In this document: positions 49,531-62,700 of the stretch, in pieces | Layout: each line of letters opens with the position of its first letter | How positions within the stretch are numbered: position 1 is the first letter of the stretch | Assembly (NCBI RefSeq): GCF_000764305.2 | Contig: NW_025940926.1 | Coordinates: 234,449-298,448 of the forward strand | Length of the DNA stretch: 64,000 bases | Reading direction: 5' to 3' | Source: Hyalella azteca | Lineage: Eukaryota; Arthropoda; Malacostraca; Amphipoda; Hyalellidae | The notes under the pieces: generated by a model | What the model was told of the DNA's origin: nothing | The model's input: only the letters and a program-made list of their open reading frames with translations | Databases searched by the model: none | Made by a program: the position numbers and the translations under genes

Positions 49531-50081
49531 AAATGTTGGGTCAGTGGATGTGGTGGTGTTTGAAAAGAAAGTTAGAAATTGTATATGAATCGTACAAGGA
49601 ATATTGCAGCCTAACGCTAATGAAACTCAAAGTTTCCTAAGATTAAAGCTCCTTTTAATTTTTAAAGAGATATGCATTCATGAAGACGACATTTTCTGTC
49701 ATATCAACCATTCTGCTTGTGTTCAAATAGCCGGGCTTTATTTTTGCTGGTTTTGCTAAAATGAAAATCCTCATTCCATCTCAAAATTAGACTCAGTTTA
49801 GCAGTGCAATCTAATACACTTTAGCGGCCGTCGATGTTAGTAATTTTTGATCGAATCTCCGTATTACTGATAATTTGTTTGATTTTCGTATTTTTTTCTT
49901 TCTCATGACGGAAGACTGATCTTTGTGTTTATCGTTACCTGCACTAATACGAAAGATAAAACAACGAATTTTCACATTTTTGTACGCGATTTAAGCAATA
50001 TCAATGTATTCTACAATGTTTTACATTTTATTACACTCCGATCAAGTAAAGCGTGTAGCTAATACCCCTTTTGTTTTCCAG

Positions 50082-50153
50082 ACAACTTCACGACAACAAC
50101 ATCCACACGATCACCGCTGGGTCGTTCCGCGACCTGCAATCCCTCGAGAGAAT
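50082..50153 (+). CDS. slit: Slit internal exon, second leucine-rich repeat of LRR domain 1
   Basis: This second 72-bp exon follows a TTTTCCAG acceptor and ends at a GTAAGC donor. Its split codons match the exon at 23518: CT from the first joins A here to give Leu. It encodes QLHDNNIHTITAGSFRDLQS followed by LERM, a complete LRR with the Asn of LxxN and the Phe of SFRDL. In Slit this repeat directly follows the LQGN repeat (Drosophila QLTDNQIHTI and SFQDLVSLER), so order and spacing support the assignment. The next exon should supply the third base of the AT- codon and begin with an LDxSxN-type repeat, but I found no such exon before 64000. The protein is extracellular and this segment belongs to the curved solenoid at its N-terminus. 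Confidence 0.92.
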
Positions 50154-52128
50154 GTAAGCATTTATCAAATTATAGAGTAATTAGTGGAACTTGCGTATGT
50201 TCTGATCGTAGACGGAACTTTGTTCTTATATATTGAGCCTCAAGTTGTTTAATCTAGCGTTTCTGCATGTAAAGACGGTATAGATTCCTTGCTATTATAC
50301 TCGACTCTGATGTGCTGGCTTAGGCAAAATTGAATTTAGACTATTTATTTTATATATTCTATTAGTTAATATATTCTATTATATAATTAGTTTCTTTACA
50401 ATATGAATATTACAGCCAATGTTCTGAAATGAGCGTTAACGCAGCCGAATAATTCTTTTGGTATTCGCATGCATTCTGCGATATGCTCGTCTCAAGAGAA
50501 GCCATAATTCATAGATCATCATCATGAAAGCGTGAGCTAAATTTAATTAAAGTTAGATTAATGAATAAATGAATCAATTGTGTACAGGTTAACAAAAATT
50601 AGGTATAAAGTTTTATTCATTTTTCCTTGGACACAACTAAAAGAAATATTTTAGTTTTAAACGTTTAAGATTTCCCGTAACTCGAATATTACTGCTCAAA
50701 AACATTTTTTCATGTCTGACCACGTTGTTGAAATTTCATCTAACGACAGGCAATTGATACTAAACATTTTAATATCCATCTTTATTGTAGATTACCACAC
50801 AGGAATACAGTATCTTTTCGGTTTGCTTTTACGAATGTACGTTTTGCATAATCACGACTGATTGCCTTGCTAAATAATGCCGTTAGATGTTCATTACCGT
50901 TCTCCCATACTGTAAACGGTGGGACGGCGTCTAAAAAGAACGGTCCACTGCGTATTTTACCGTTCTTTCGAACAAAAAGAGGCCTCGAATTATGGCGTGT
51001 CTAAACTTGAATTAAAAACTGTACTCCGGTTGACTTAGCATGGAAAAACGCCAACTGTTCGCCAAATGCAAAATTCGTTTCACGGACTCGTTATTATGAA
51101 AAAAACATTACATTTTCCAATCAAAAATACAAGCCAAGTGTATTGTAATATGTAGGTTTAATTGTATTTGTTCTCATCCGAAACCTACAGTAATACACGT
51201 GACCATCGCGTATCACTCAAGCTTCGCGCTAAGAACACGTTATATATAGCATATGTGGACATAACATCTAGAATTTCACACCTCCAGACTCAGAACAACA
51301 ACAAATGAATTAACTTGAATAAGGAATTTAGGCAGATAATTGATTTTATCATGAACTGCTGTATTATCATGGCAAATAAAACCTAAGGAAATGACAAAAA
51401 AGCTTTCATTATTTTGGTCTATGTTTCGGCGACCAGAATCGAAGCGTTTCGATTTAAATTATCTTATTGCGTGTTGAAATAATTCACAAGTGAAAATGAC
51501 GCACTTGTTTCACCCCAAGCTGTACCTATCTGAATATTATATATGGCGACATCACGAGGCGGCGGATGACATTTGTTAACCATATCGTTGTTGTTTGTGC
51601 CGTAAGTCGGCTTTATAAATAATAATCGCTTTGTAACAAGCTCGTAAGGTGCGAAGCGTAACACCACAAGCCGCTGTCATCCGGATCAGAAATTGCAGTA
51701 TTGTAGTCGCGTTGTTATGTGCTTGCTTGTGTTTACCGATTGCAAAATTTTCATCTTGTTTTTTTTTTGCATTAATGGAAGATTTTTAAGTTTTCAAGTC
51801 AGCTGTCGTATATAGTGAGAATATCATTTAGCATTTCAATTGACAGGCGTTGATTGTTTTGTTTTGCTTTGTTGTCCTATTTTATTACTTTCTTTAGACC
51901 TGATAAATACCATTTCAGTTTACGATATATTACAGCGATGTTTTTGTGAATGATTATCTTTTACGGAATAAAAATTTATGAAAGAAAAATCATTTGCAAA
52001 ATTACTCAATTATGTTACTTTATTTCGGCGCTTATTCTTAAATCAAGAATGATAATTTTTATTTTTCTCTCACTGAAGAAAATATTCGGGATTCCTTGCG
52101 CATCTGTCACTCTTCTGAAACCTCTTTT

Positions 52129-52290
52129 CTCTTACTAATTCTTTTAATTTTTACATTTGACTAGCATTTGAAACATTTTTTTCTTTTGCTAATTATTTTA
52201 ATTTTTCCATTTGACTAGCATTTGAAACATATTTTTCTCTTGCAAATTCTTCTAATTTTTCCATTTGACTAGCATTTAAGTTATTCACGT
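52129..52290 (+). repeat. 54-bp tandem repeat, three units
   Basis: Units start at 52129, 52183 and 52237. All contain CATTTGACTAGCATTT and CTYTTRCWAATT, with small substitutions. Confidence 0.92.
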
Positions 52291-52504
52291 CACGTGCACA
52301 GGAGTTTATTAGCGGCCATGTGTTAGCTTAGGACGGTTTAGCTCTCACTCCAGCCTACACTCCAGTCGCCCCTCAAGTGCCACTCCTGCCGTGGCTCCCA
52401 GGGAGACTTGGGCTCAAAAAATCTCCAACCTCGTGGGACTTCTTATGTTGAAACTCGGCATTTTGCGTAAAAGCCTAACCTTCATGTCAACGAGTACATT
52501 ACTG

Positions 52505-52816
52505 TCGGCAATGTTACTCGTATTTATCGGCAATGTTATTAGTACACGTATTTACCGGCAATGTTATTCGTATTTACTGGCAATGTTATTCGTATTTTGC
52601 AATGTTATTCGAATTTACAAGCAATTTTATTTATATTTACCGGTAATGTTATTCGTATTTACCGGCAAAGTTATTCGTATTTACCGGCAATGTTATTCGT
52701 ATTTACCAGCAATGTTATTCGTATTTACCAGCAATGTTATTCGTATTTACCGGCAATGTTATTCGTATTTACCGGCAATGTTATTCGTATTTACTAGCAA
52801 TGTTATTCGTTACGAG
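52505..52816 (+). repeat. 22-bp minisatellite, about 14 units
   Basis: The consensus is GTTATTCGTATTTACCGGCA plus AT. The right half is nearly uniform and the left half has indels and substitutions. The array accounts for the overlapping 161- and 78-residue open frames, which read MLFVFTGNVIRIYRQ-type peptides in successive frames. Confidence 0.94.
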
Positions 52817-55667
52817 GGTTACCTCCAGAAGACGAAGTGTTATGTAATTTCTTATGATATATTCATAATTGAATAACTTGTGTTACTCGAGAAATCGGTT
52901 AAACGGAGTGGATCGATCCGGTAATCCGTTCATGTTTTATGTAGTCGTTCATTCTCAATAATTTCTGAGACGACATTTTTCTTAACAATGAAATGTTTTG
53001 CCGCTTAGTATTTTACATAACTTATAGAGTTTATTGTTATGAACTCATAATTGAAGGAAAATTATTTCCCTTAAATACATTTTTAAACTCTCCCTGACAT
53101 TACGTTAATTTGCGATTTATCAGCTAAAACTGAAGAGACCTTCTCTTCTTGATATAACAGTCCCGGCGACCACATCAAATTGCTAGTTAATGCTTCATCC
53201 AAGGCTAATTTTTTTTGCCGAAAATTTCCGCTATGTTTAGATATTTTTTTAAATTATGTATGACTTACGACTGGCAAGCCCGTTATATAGAGCTGCTTGG
53301 TAATGAGTGGATGCTGGGGAATTTTAAGAAATATTTGTACCTTTTACAGTTGTGAATGCACATGTTAATAAAGTACATGCGTTTCAATATATTTCATTAT
53401 TTATCAACTACTTCAAAGTATTCTGTTATACATAAAGCAACTATGTACTCTAAGTTGCATATTTCTATCTTTTCTAGGCGTTTTGTGCATGAATGACTCG
53501 CGTCGTTCAACCATTAATTGTGAAAAAATAGGTGCGTCTCCGTGGGTGCAGTTTTATGATCACATAAATAATGAAAGGAGCAGAGGTCAAATAATGGCTT
53601 AAATTGCAATTGAATTGAAAATGTAATTGTTAAGAAAATGTCTAGAGAACCCACCATATTTTCATTGAAAACGTTTGGAGACCACCTCCATCATCATTAG
53701 TTAAAGAATTCAGTAATAAGATTAAATCAATTGTTAAGGCCAAAATGCCGTGTAAATTTAGTGCTCACTACTGCCTGCACTTATGTTATTGATTTTTTTC
53801 CCGAAACCTCTAAATTTTAACTTGATGGATCTCATGAATTTTTTTGCTAGAAAATTTTTCGATAATGAATGGTATTTGAGAGTCAATGTATTGCCAATAT
53901 GTTGGAATCCCGAGCGTCGACCTCGATTATTAGTCCTCCAGGGGCCAAATAATTGATGGCGTAACCTCCTAAATTTTTCGAATCGATAGATGCTCATCAC
54001 TACAGGGTAATCGAACCTCCCTGATTCGCTTCTACCGGCCACTTCTTAGCCGCAGGCCACAGGCCAGCCTTCCGACACTGAACCTTTATCTTGGGTCGGT
54101 TATACATCGCTTTACAAAATATACAGGGTGAAGCCGGGTCCACATACATCTTGTAGTACAGTTGAGGTCTACTATAAATGGTAGGAACCACTACGTGCTC
54201 CGAAGATCATCCTGGGGATGATGATCATATTCGTGCTCACTGATCTCCTGTTCGAGATGTTTACCTTTTGACATCGAGTGATGTTTGCTCCAAACACTAC
54301 AAGATGCCTAGAGCCCTCAGCACTTGTGCTCAGCGGGAAAGTCAATTCTATCAGAGGCCCGTCGAAATATCGCCGTTGAAATGTTCTTAAATAGTTGAGG
54401 TCTTCATCTTCCCAAGAAATTCTGTCATTGAGTATTGTATTCAAACCCGTAATGAGATATGCTGTCGATATACCACTGAAAGTAAAACTTTCATGGTAAT
54501 ATAAATAGTTACAAAATATTGCCGATCAGACTTGATGCTGAAATTTGATATCTTCGCCATCAAATTCACTGATCAAAACGCGGTGTCAAATTTTGTATTG
54601 CGCTTCGTTGATATTTGTCTAATCCGTCATATCTCTATACTTCTGAGCTGCAACTATTTTTCGACCTTTTTTTTTGTCACCGATAGAATCGAAAGTTGTT
54701 AACTCAATATACCTCCCGTACAAATTTTCCCCAGAGTCGGTGTGCAGGATTTCCTCCATTTTATTCGAGCTGCCGCGTTGTTAATTTGTCCATTGTTTAG
54801 GATTGGAGTCGTGACAGGAGGCACAGCCAGCCAGGCATCCTTGCCATGGGCGCTGGGCACCGTGGGTAGGATTTATGTCGAGTTATCGGGCCGGGCATCG
54901 AAGGCTTCATTGAATATTAGGGCGCGCCCACTGCGCTATTACAGACCGGGGTAAGTGAGAGCTCAACATCACTGCATGCCGCCGTCTAACTTTCTTGTTA
55001 ACCCATTACGATGAAGTGATCGACTGAAGCGTGGAAAATACTCTTCAAGGGAGAAGTGACCTTCCTAACATAAATGTATGGCAGAATTGCAAACTTGGTG
55101 ATAAGGTTGGATGGTGATTAACAAATTCTATGTTGGTAGATGATTTTGAACTCTTACACCGATTTTACCGATTTTCAGAAACGTAAAATCTTGATGATCT
55201 ATTGCATTATCGTGAAATAACCAATTTCCATGCGGATAATTCAATTGGTAAAAAGATTCAGACATGATTTTCATCGCAAAAAGCTAGGAGCAGTTAAAAG
55301 TAGAGCCCTTTAATATAAGCAGTTGAATACATACTTATAAACTCAGAAAATATTTCAACATTTTTCTCGCTTGAAAAGAGTTAGTTGTTTATTCTTTATA
55401 ACCGAGATGTTTTCCCGACTTGTCTATTTTTTTGTCAATGACACAAGTCATTGTGTTGGTTGATAGAAAACATCGAGTTTAATTTCAAGTTCCTTTGTAA
55501 TTGCTCAGATCATCTGGCAGCCGAGGTTAATGTTTTATTAATTTCACTTAACACTGCACTTATTGTACGTGATATAATTTTCATTGGAAATTTATTGGGT
55601 TTGTAAATTGGTACGATTCATTGTCGATACTATATTTCGATGAAAGTCGATTCCTTTTGACCATGTC

Positions 55668-55823
55668 TGAGTCAATTGATTGAGTCAATTGATTGCAACC
55701 GATAATATTACCATGCTTGTCTTATGCGCTTATTACTATGCATGTCTTATGCGCTTATTACTATGCATGTCTTATTATAATATTACCATACATGTCTTAT
55801 CACCAAGTGTCTTATGCGCTTAT
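55668..55823 (+). repeat. Short tandem repeats (13-bp and 25-bp units)
   Basis: TGAGTCAATTGAT is repeated twice at 55668-55694. It is followed by GTCTTATGCGCTTATTACTATGCAT-type 25-bp units from about 55711, of which later copies are truncated. Confidence 0.85.
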
Positions 55824-56836
55824 GATTTACAAAATAACGGCACATCAACGGCCGCCTGTAAACCTCCTATAGCGCGCCTATGATTTTAAATTCTGGCTGA
55901 AGGACTCGAACAAGGCTCATGATTTTCTCTCATCAATAATTGCCACTTTGCAATGAATAGCTCCGCGTCCAGCGTTCCATGCTACGCTAAATCATTGCTT
56001 TAAATTACCGCTCGGTCGAACCTGCCTTGGGGGTCCGGGGCTCCTCTACACTCATAGAAGTGAGCGAATCTTAGTACAAATAAAGACACACTTTTTGCCC
56101 GCGGCGCCTAGACCCAGTTTTGGCCCGCAAAATGGCGCATCAGTCCTTACTAGTAGTAAGTGTGTCGTCATTTGGACAGTTTGACCCATTGATTTATGTG
56201 AGTTTACCCGCGACCTATCAAAGGTGGCGTATCGGTGGCACTTCGGTGGCCATAAGCTAGCCAAGCTATAGATTTATTTCTAACAATACACTGCACGGTG
56301 GATAACTGCCTTATACCCAAATTTAGTCTTAGATTTGCTATTATGTCGGAATTTTTTAATTGTTTTTCCCATTTCCGAGTTGAATGGAATTAGCTATTAT
56401 ATTTCCTCTTAAATTTCCGTCTAATTACCAGTTCAGAATTCTATTATGATTGTTGAAAGTCGACATTGCATGGCTATCGCTACCAATTGCAAAATGGTAC
56501 TTCCATCTACATCGAATTTTTAAAAAATGTTTTCCACATTGCTGACTTAGTAATAGTATCACAAATCACTTACTTAAAAAGTAAATCGCCCCCACACATT
56601 CCGTGCATACCTGAATAGAATTTAAATATCTCCGTATTCTCTATTTATTTTATGAACATTTTCATTCAATAATGTAGTTTAACAAACTAATAAATTTAAA
56701 TCCAGTAATTGTCAAGGCTCCAAAATTATCTAATAGCGTTTTTAATTTATTCGGATCATGAACTGACGACCATCACCCACTGATATATAAATAGAGGCAT
56801 TAATAATTTGCCTCACTTTTTCAACACTACTTCCTT

Positions 56837-56859
56837 AAATTGTCCACGTAGGACAATTT
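56837..56859. repeat. 9-bp hairpin AAATTGTCC
   Basis: Perfect arms at 56837-56845 and 56851-56859 surround ACGTA. Confidence 0.6.
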
Positions 56860-57449
56860 TTTCTTAAATACCGCATTATTATTTCTATTAGTTTGTATCG
56901 ATTTATGTGTAATATAAATATATATAAAACCAAATTTCATCAGTCACGTTTTTAATTATCCTGATGGTCGAGAATTTTTACTTACAATGGTGAATTATCA
57001 AAGCTTCATTTTTCGGAAGAGGATTTGTAGAAATTTCGAAAATACAGGTCAGAGCATCCAATATTACTTCAGTGTTTTTTCGAGGCCACAAACTGCATGA
57101 GCGCGTTAGTTAATAACCCTGCGTATAACTTAAGAAATATCTTTCTTTTAGTTAGCAATCCATTAGAAAAATTGCAAACTTCCTTCGATTACAACTCACA
57201 GGCTAGCCATGGCCAGTGAGGCTCAGGCAATTGAGTAGCCACGAATAATTTGTTCGTTTTTTTATTTTAATTTCAGTGTGTGTCTAACTGTCGGTAAATT
57301 GACGGCTGAAGTGGATAGGTAATTTTGGTGGGCATTTTTTGGCAACACGTTTATCAGACATAAAGTTCTGATCGCTGCTCGGCTATCTGCTGGACGAGAT
57401 CGGCTTGACAGGACAAGGTTGGATAGAGCAAAAGCTCGAATGTATATCA

Positions 57450-57528
57450 ATAGAGTTAGTTCATAGGAGCTTAATACGAAGCTCGTATTAGAAGAGTTTA
57501 TCGATTAAATTTGTTCTCATGTATTTAG
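57450..57528 (+). repeat. Dispersed 79-bp repeat, copy 1
   Basis: This matches 59658-59736 base for base in length, with about eight differences. It contains the hairpin TAATACGA-AGC-TCGTATTA and TCGATTAAAT. It may be the end of a small transposable element. Confidence 0.88.
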
Positions 57529-59240
57529 CATGAGAAATTACTCAGCTAATACATATATAGTGCTCCTCGAAAATGCTCTCATAGTTCCTTGTTATATGTA
57601 TTACAATCCCCGAAATCTAGCTATTTCGAAGAAGTTAATTTCTGTTTTTGTGCAAGGCTTTGGTTCTTACACGATAGCCGTGCATCAAATAATATTTTTC
57701 GCATCATTTCAGCGATTAAATTTGTGAACGAACCTTCGCCGGTGCTTGGTTAAGAATTCCCTGTTTTATTGTATTTTATCACGCTTCTGTTCTACGTAAT
57801 TTTTCATAAAAACATGGCTTCATCCCATTATCCTTATTTTCATTTATTTGTTCTAATGAATTGTCAAAGAATTGTCTTTATTTACTTGTGTCGCTTTAGT
57901 CCTTTCGCGAAAATTTTATTCATCATGTTTCCGCAGGTTTTCAAATTTTACTTTTTTCTTAAGACAATTTTTATCAGTTTGTAATCGGCAAAATTAATGA
58001 TTAAATATTGAATTAGTCTTCAAGATTTCAACAAAGTAAACATTAAACATTGTCGTTGCAGGAGTTATTCAGGATTCAGTTAAGTATTCAGTATAGTAAC
58101 ACAAATTGTTTTCACTAGACGGAATTTAGCCTATAGAAACTTGTATGGGGTAACTGCCATTGAGCACTTAGCCATAAAACTTGAGGTCCATTTGCATGAC
58201 CGTAAAACTTTTATTACCGGATTATTTTTATAATTTAGGCAAGAAACTTATGTATATTCTCATGACTATTTTTTGCTAATGAGGAAGTGTTCTTTCGCGT
58301 GTAGTGATGCGCGTATATACGGAACTCTAGCTGGCCATGAAGCTTAGCCAAGTACCGCAAGCTTTCGTGCGCACTGAAATTCATTAATTTTTTCTTGAAG
58401 AAATCACTTATACGTTCCAAATATCTCAATTCTTGTAGCAAATAAAATAAAAGTAATTATATCTGAATGTTTTTCCAGTTCTAATTGGAGCTGAACTTAC
58501 CGGATATGATAACGTTTTTTCATTGCCCTGATTCAATTTGCACCCGATTTCTGTTGTTCTGCACTGCAAATTATAACCAGTGAAAAAGTTCTACGTTTTG
58601 TAAAGTTTACAATTTCGTGATTCTGACGTGTTAGAATCTGCATAGGGTTTTCGACTGATGTTACCTCAATTAGCTGCCACTAACTGTAGAAAATTATTTC
58701 TGACCTCACAATTATTGACAAGTCATTTTAAAACTTGTTAGTTTTTGCATGCATGCTGCTGTTCAAACTCAACGACTCAGCCGTCTGAATTGCAACTCAG
58801 GTAAGAATAACATTGAAATATGTGGAAAGTTTTACTCTGTTAGGCCGTGCAGGGTTAAGAAAGCTTGCAATTTTGGGGTCTTGTTAGATTCGTCTTTGTC
58901 ACTTGGTTGAGGCCGAACACTCGATCATGTTCGTTGTGCTGTAAATTAGCAAGCAAGGCCACGCATGATCGCAACAACGTCTTCGCCAATTCTTCGATAA
59001 TTTATGCACGAGAACCGGTGGGCAAGAATGTTCCCTTTGAAGCTTTTCCACTTCCAACCATCTTGCTTGGTTGTAACGCCGTACCCTGATGAGGATGCTA
59101 GCGTCCAGTTAATTCCTTACATTCACAACTTTCACTAAAGTCCCATTCTAAATTTGAGATAAACTTGATATTTTTGTTTACTTTTCGCTCTATATGGCGG
59201 AAAATAATCAAGTTTTAAAAAATTAATACAAATTTTATTT

Positions 59241-59290
59241 TAATTACTTTTAATAATTATAGGTTTAATTACTTTTAATAATTATAGGTT
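59241..59290 (+). repeat. 25-bp tandem duplication
   Basis: TAATTACTTTTAATAATTAT is followed by AGGTT and repeated at once, perfectly. Confidence 0.92.
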
Positions 59291-59657
59291 TAATTTGGTC
59301 ATACGAGAACAGCTAATTATTTCTTGTAGCTTACGAATAATAAAACGGGCGACTACCATTCAGTACAACCTTATAAATTGTTCGATCGAATGTTATTTTC
59401 TGGTTGTTTATTTAACAAGTTTGCGGGCTCGTGCGCTGCATGATGTTATAGCGACCTGGGTTAGGGCTAAGCGTTATATATTCGTGTTTGCTGCTCATTC
59501 CATTACCTCAGAAATTTTCAATTAAACTTTACGTACGCGGAACTATAGAAGAGAGTTGTACTCTATTAACTGAAACACAAATAGTACTACGAGTACTCTA
59601 GTTTTGTCATTATATATAACTCAGTTTTATTGCCTATCGGAAACCGGTGACAATCAA

Positions 59658-59736
59658 ATAGAGTTAGTTCATTGGAGCCTAATACAAAGCTCGTATTAGA
59701 AGAGTCTATCGATTAAATTGGTTCTCTTGTATTTAA
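59658..59736 (+). repeat. Dispersed 79-bp repeat, copy 2
   Basis: Direct-orientation partner of 57450-57528, 2.2 kb away. One arm of the internal hairpin is mutated here (AATACAAAG), weakening it. Confidence 0.88.
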
Positions 59737-62700
59737 TTTTATTGCTGTACTGCACGCCCTGTAGGCTCTGCGAACCAACTCTTAATTGCAGGCTTTATAT
59801 CCTCTAAATTAAACCTGTAAATTTATTATTGCTAAGAAAATTATTTATAGTGCTCCTTACGTAACCTTTGGTGCTCTAAAATTGAGCACTTGCGTGCCTA
59901 TTGCTGTATAGGCCATTACTCGTACAGGAGAAATTTTTAAACTTTAAATTTTCGTTCCAATAGCCCCGATGACATCATTAGTGTTTAATTGATATTAACT
60001 GATTAACAACTTAATCAAAAATTGAAAGTGGTTTTGACCATGAAGTGTATTCGACCATGAATATGTCTATTTGGCATATGTCATCGATGTGGCAGCGAAT
60101 ATTTTGTTCCATTTATTGGGTCTCACCTGAAGCATTATAGTAGTTCAAGCACTAGGTATATACCAGAACTACTACTTTTTGAACCGCATGGTAAGAGTAG
60201 TGTGTCTTTCACCGAACTGGTCTCCTCTGGATATGCCATAAATTATTATAGAATCGAACACGTTATTTGTAGTATACTTGTCGAACTAGACGGGCCTTAA
60301 ACACTTCATTTATTAGCTGGTGTCAGATTTGAAGAATTGCCATGCCTGTCAATAATATCAATTTTGTGGATGCGGAAGCTGATGCACCTGATTATATCTC
60401 CCTGTATATAATTACAGCATTAATATGTAATGACATGGCCGTATGACGCTTGTTACTCTCATTAATTTCATAATATTTGTCATATTGTGTGTTAATATTT
60501 TTAGTATGAAGTGCCTAAACATTTCTTATATACATTTCATATTTTCAACTGTTCGCAGTGGAAATGGGTTTTTAGTTATCGTTTAAATTAAAAATAAGTT
60601 GGTGAATGAAAATATCTCTACATGAATGCACTGCCTCTGCACGTAGCTATTGCAATTAATTTTTTGGTTCGGGATTAAAATCGACATTGAATTGATCAGT
60701 CGTACACTTAGACTTCAATTCTTGAGCCTACAAATTGCTTCTCGATTTGAATTTTGAGTTGACTTGTGGTTATTTTGACACTCGGCTTTGTCATGTCTGT
60801 TGGAGGAAATCATTTGGAGGATATTGGAAAGCTTTCTGGTATAATGTTTGCATATTGGTTGTTTGTCAGTCGGAACTAAAACGCTAAAAATTAATGACAA
60901 GAGAATTTTGTTATTTTTTGTTTTGTTTGTTTTCTTATTTTTATCAGGACACTGGAATATTTAAGATTGTTTTATCCTTATTTTTGATTTTTTACTAGGA
61001 CTGTTGAAATGTTCTGAATACAAAGATACGAGATAGACTGGATGATGGATATAAGATTGCGGTATGAGCGGTATCATTATCCAGAAAAAAACTTGATTTC
61101 TATGTTGATTTTCCTTCGATTTTACCTCGCATTTCTCCTATTTTATCCGGGATCCATTAGGAAGAAAGGAAGAGTTGAGTACGGCAGTTAAGACAGAAAG
61201 GTGCGGGGTGCATGTAGCTTGTTAGCATGGGCAGGTTTATTGTGCTTTTGACTTGTATAGTCGTGCTGCTGAGGCGCCTTCTAGTCTTGCTGCTCACTCA
61301 CTAAAATACTCATTTCTTAAACACACTCAAGGGGAACCAGTCTTTCCTTGTGAATTCAAGATGCTAGCTCGAAAGTCTTCACGTTAAACTTACAGCCGGA
61401 TTTCATTTAGAGTTTCAAATGCTTAGCGAAGTGAGGACAAACTTTGCTTAGTCTCCACAAATTAAATAGTGAGTGGATGGTAATCGTAAATGCTGACTTC
61501 ATCTTCGAATTATTTCAGTAAAAACGGAGGGAAAATAAACTTGTTTCGATTATACAAATGAATATTAAAATGTTAGCATTCAATGACTTACGCAATAAAA
61601 AAAGAACGTTTCTGCTTAGATGATTGCTCTTTAAAATAATCTGTAATCAAGTATTTAGCTTCATTCAATTGGTATAAATTTCTCATGTAAATTTTCTCTC
61701 TTAATTTAGAAGAGAGAACGTGTATGCCCAAATGCCGGAAAAAGTTCATGAATGTGTAATAAATTATCGGTGGGGGCCTGGATCGCTATTTTGCTCATCG
61801 GGTTGATTTTTAAATTTACAATAAACGAAATTTTATTACTGTATTAAAAAAATAATCATCTATGTATTCGAATTTGCTGAGTAGTCTAAATTTGGCCGAG
61901 CTTCTTTATTTTTGTGTTCCTGGTGCTACTATTATTGTGGCTCATTGCTTTACTGCCAGGACACATTCTTCTGTTGGTCAAATGCTATTCCTACGAACAT
62001 TTTGAAATTTATCTGACCGTGACGTGATGAATACCAATGCGACGGCGACGAAGCTGCTAAATTTGGCGTAATTTTTGCCTTGCTTGACATTTAATAATTA
62101 TAAATTAAAGCGTAAGATATTTCACTTTAATTTAAGGTGGTCAATTTTATGCAAGTCAAATGTGCGTCTACTGTATACTGTCATAGTAATGTGCAGTGCA
62201 AACATGCAATTATCCGCAAACAACAACATACTGACCATTCAAACTGTGGAATCTCAGCTCGATAGGCATTTCTTTTAATAATTCGCGAGCCGCTTGTTGT
62301 TAGTGTCGGGTCATGGCTGTTACGCCTCTACAGAAACTCGTTGACTCTTGGAGGTTCCTCAGTAATTCTCATCTATGTTACTTAAACTTGAAAATGCGTT
62401 TTCTCCGTTCAGCCATTCCTCCTATTCATTTTATCCGTTATTGTGAGTGTTCTTGGTGAATTAGATTCTCCTTTTCTATCATAACCGTATTATGATGTCC
62501 AAAAGGTTGATGATGTCACCTTAAGGTTTCGTCTCTTATATTCAGCCCACAGGCTCTCGCAGTCCTTCTAGAGCTCATTAAGATTCACGGCAAATCAATA
62601 CTCATCGGTCTTGATCTATGAAGCCTTATCCTCGACGCACCATCTCGGCGATTGTGAAGGCGTCACTATAAGCACAATCTTTGAAGTCATTCGTAGCCTT

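Larger units (their letters stand above)
23590..50081 (+). other. slit: slit intron between the two LRR exons (26,492 bp)
   Basis: This intron is bounded by GTAAGT at 23590 and TTTTCCAG ending at 50081. It is phase 2. It holds minisatellites at 28.8, 37.3 and 43.5 kb, local duplications at 27.9, 29.5, 33.2 and 42.8 kb, a pyrimidine-rich tract near 36 kb, a composite inverted-repeat element at 43.2-46.8 kb and strong hairpins at 48.7-48.9 kb. Intervals such as 23760-27900, 29600-33180, 33320-35900, 37360-39190, 39350-42820 and 46780-48700 show no gene I can recognise. The open frames there are short, start at random and lack homology that I can name. Confidence 0.85.

Noticed and set aside
52391..52876. 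161-residue open frame on the + strand
   Set aside because: It consists mostly of the 22-bp array read in cycling frames; an overlapping frame is open for the same reason.
54742..54954. GC-rich 70-residue frame ending before GTAAGTGAG, considered as the next slit exon
   Set aside because: The donor-like sequence is present, but the peptide is not an LRR and no acceptor in the required phase precedes it.
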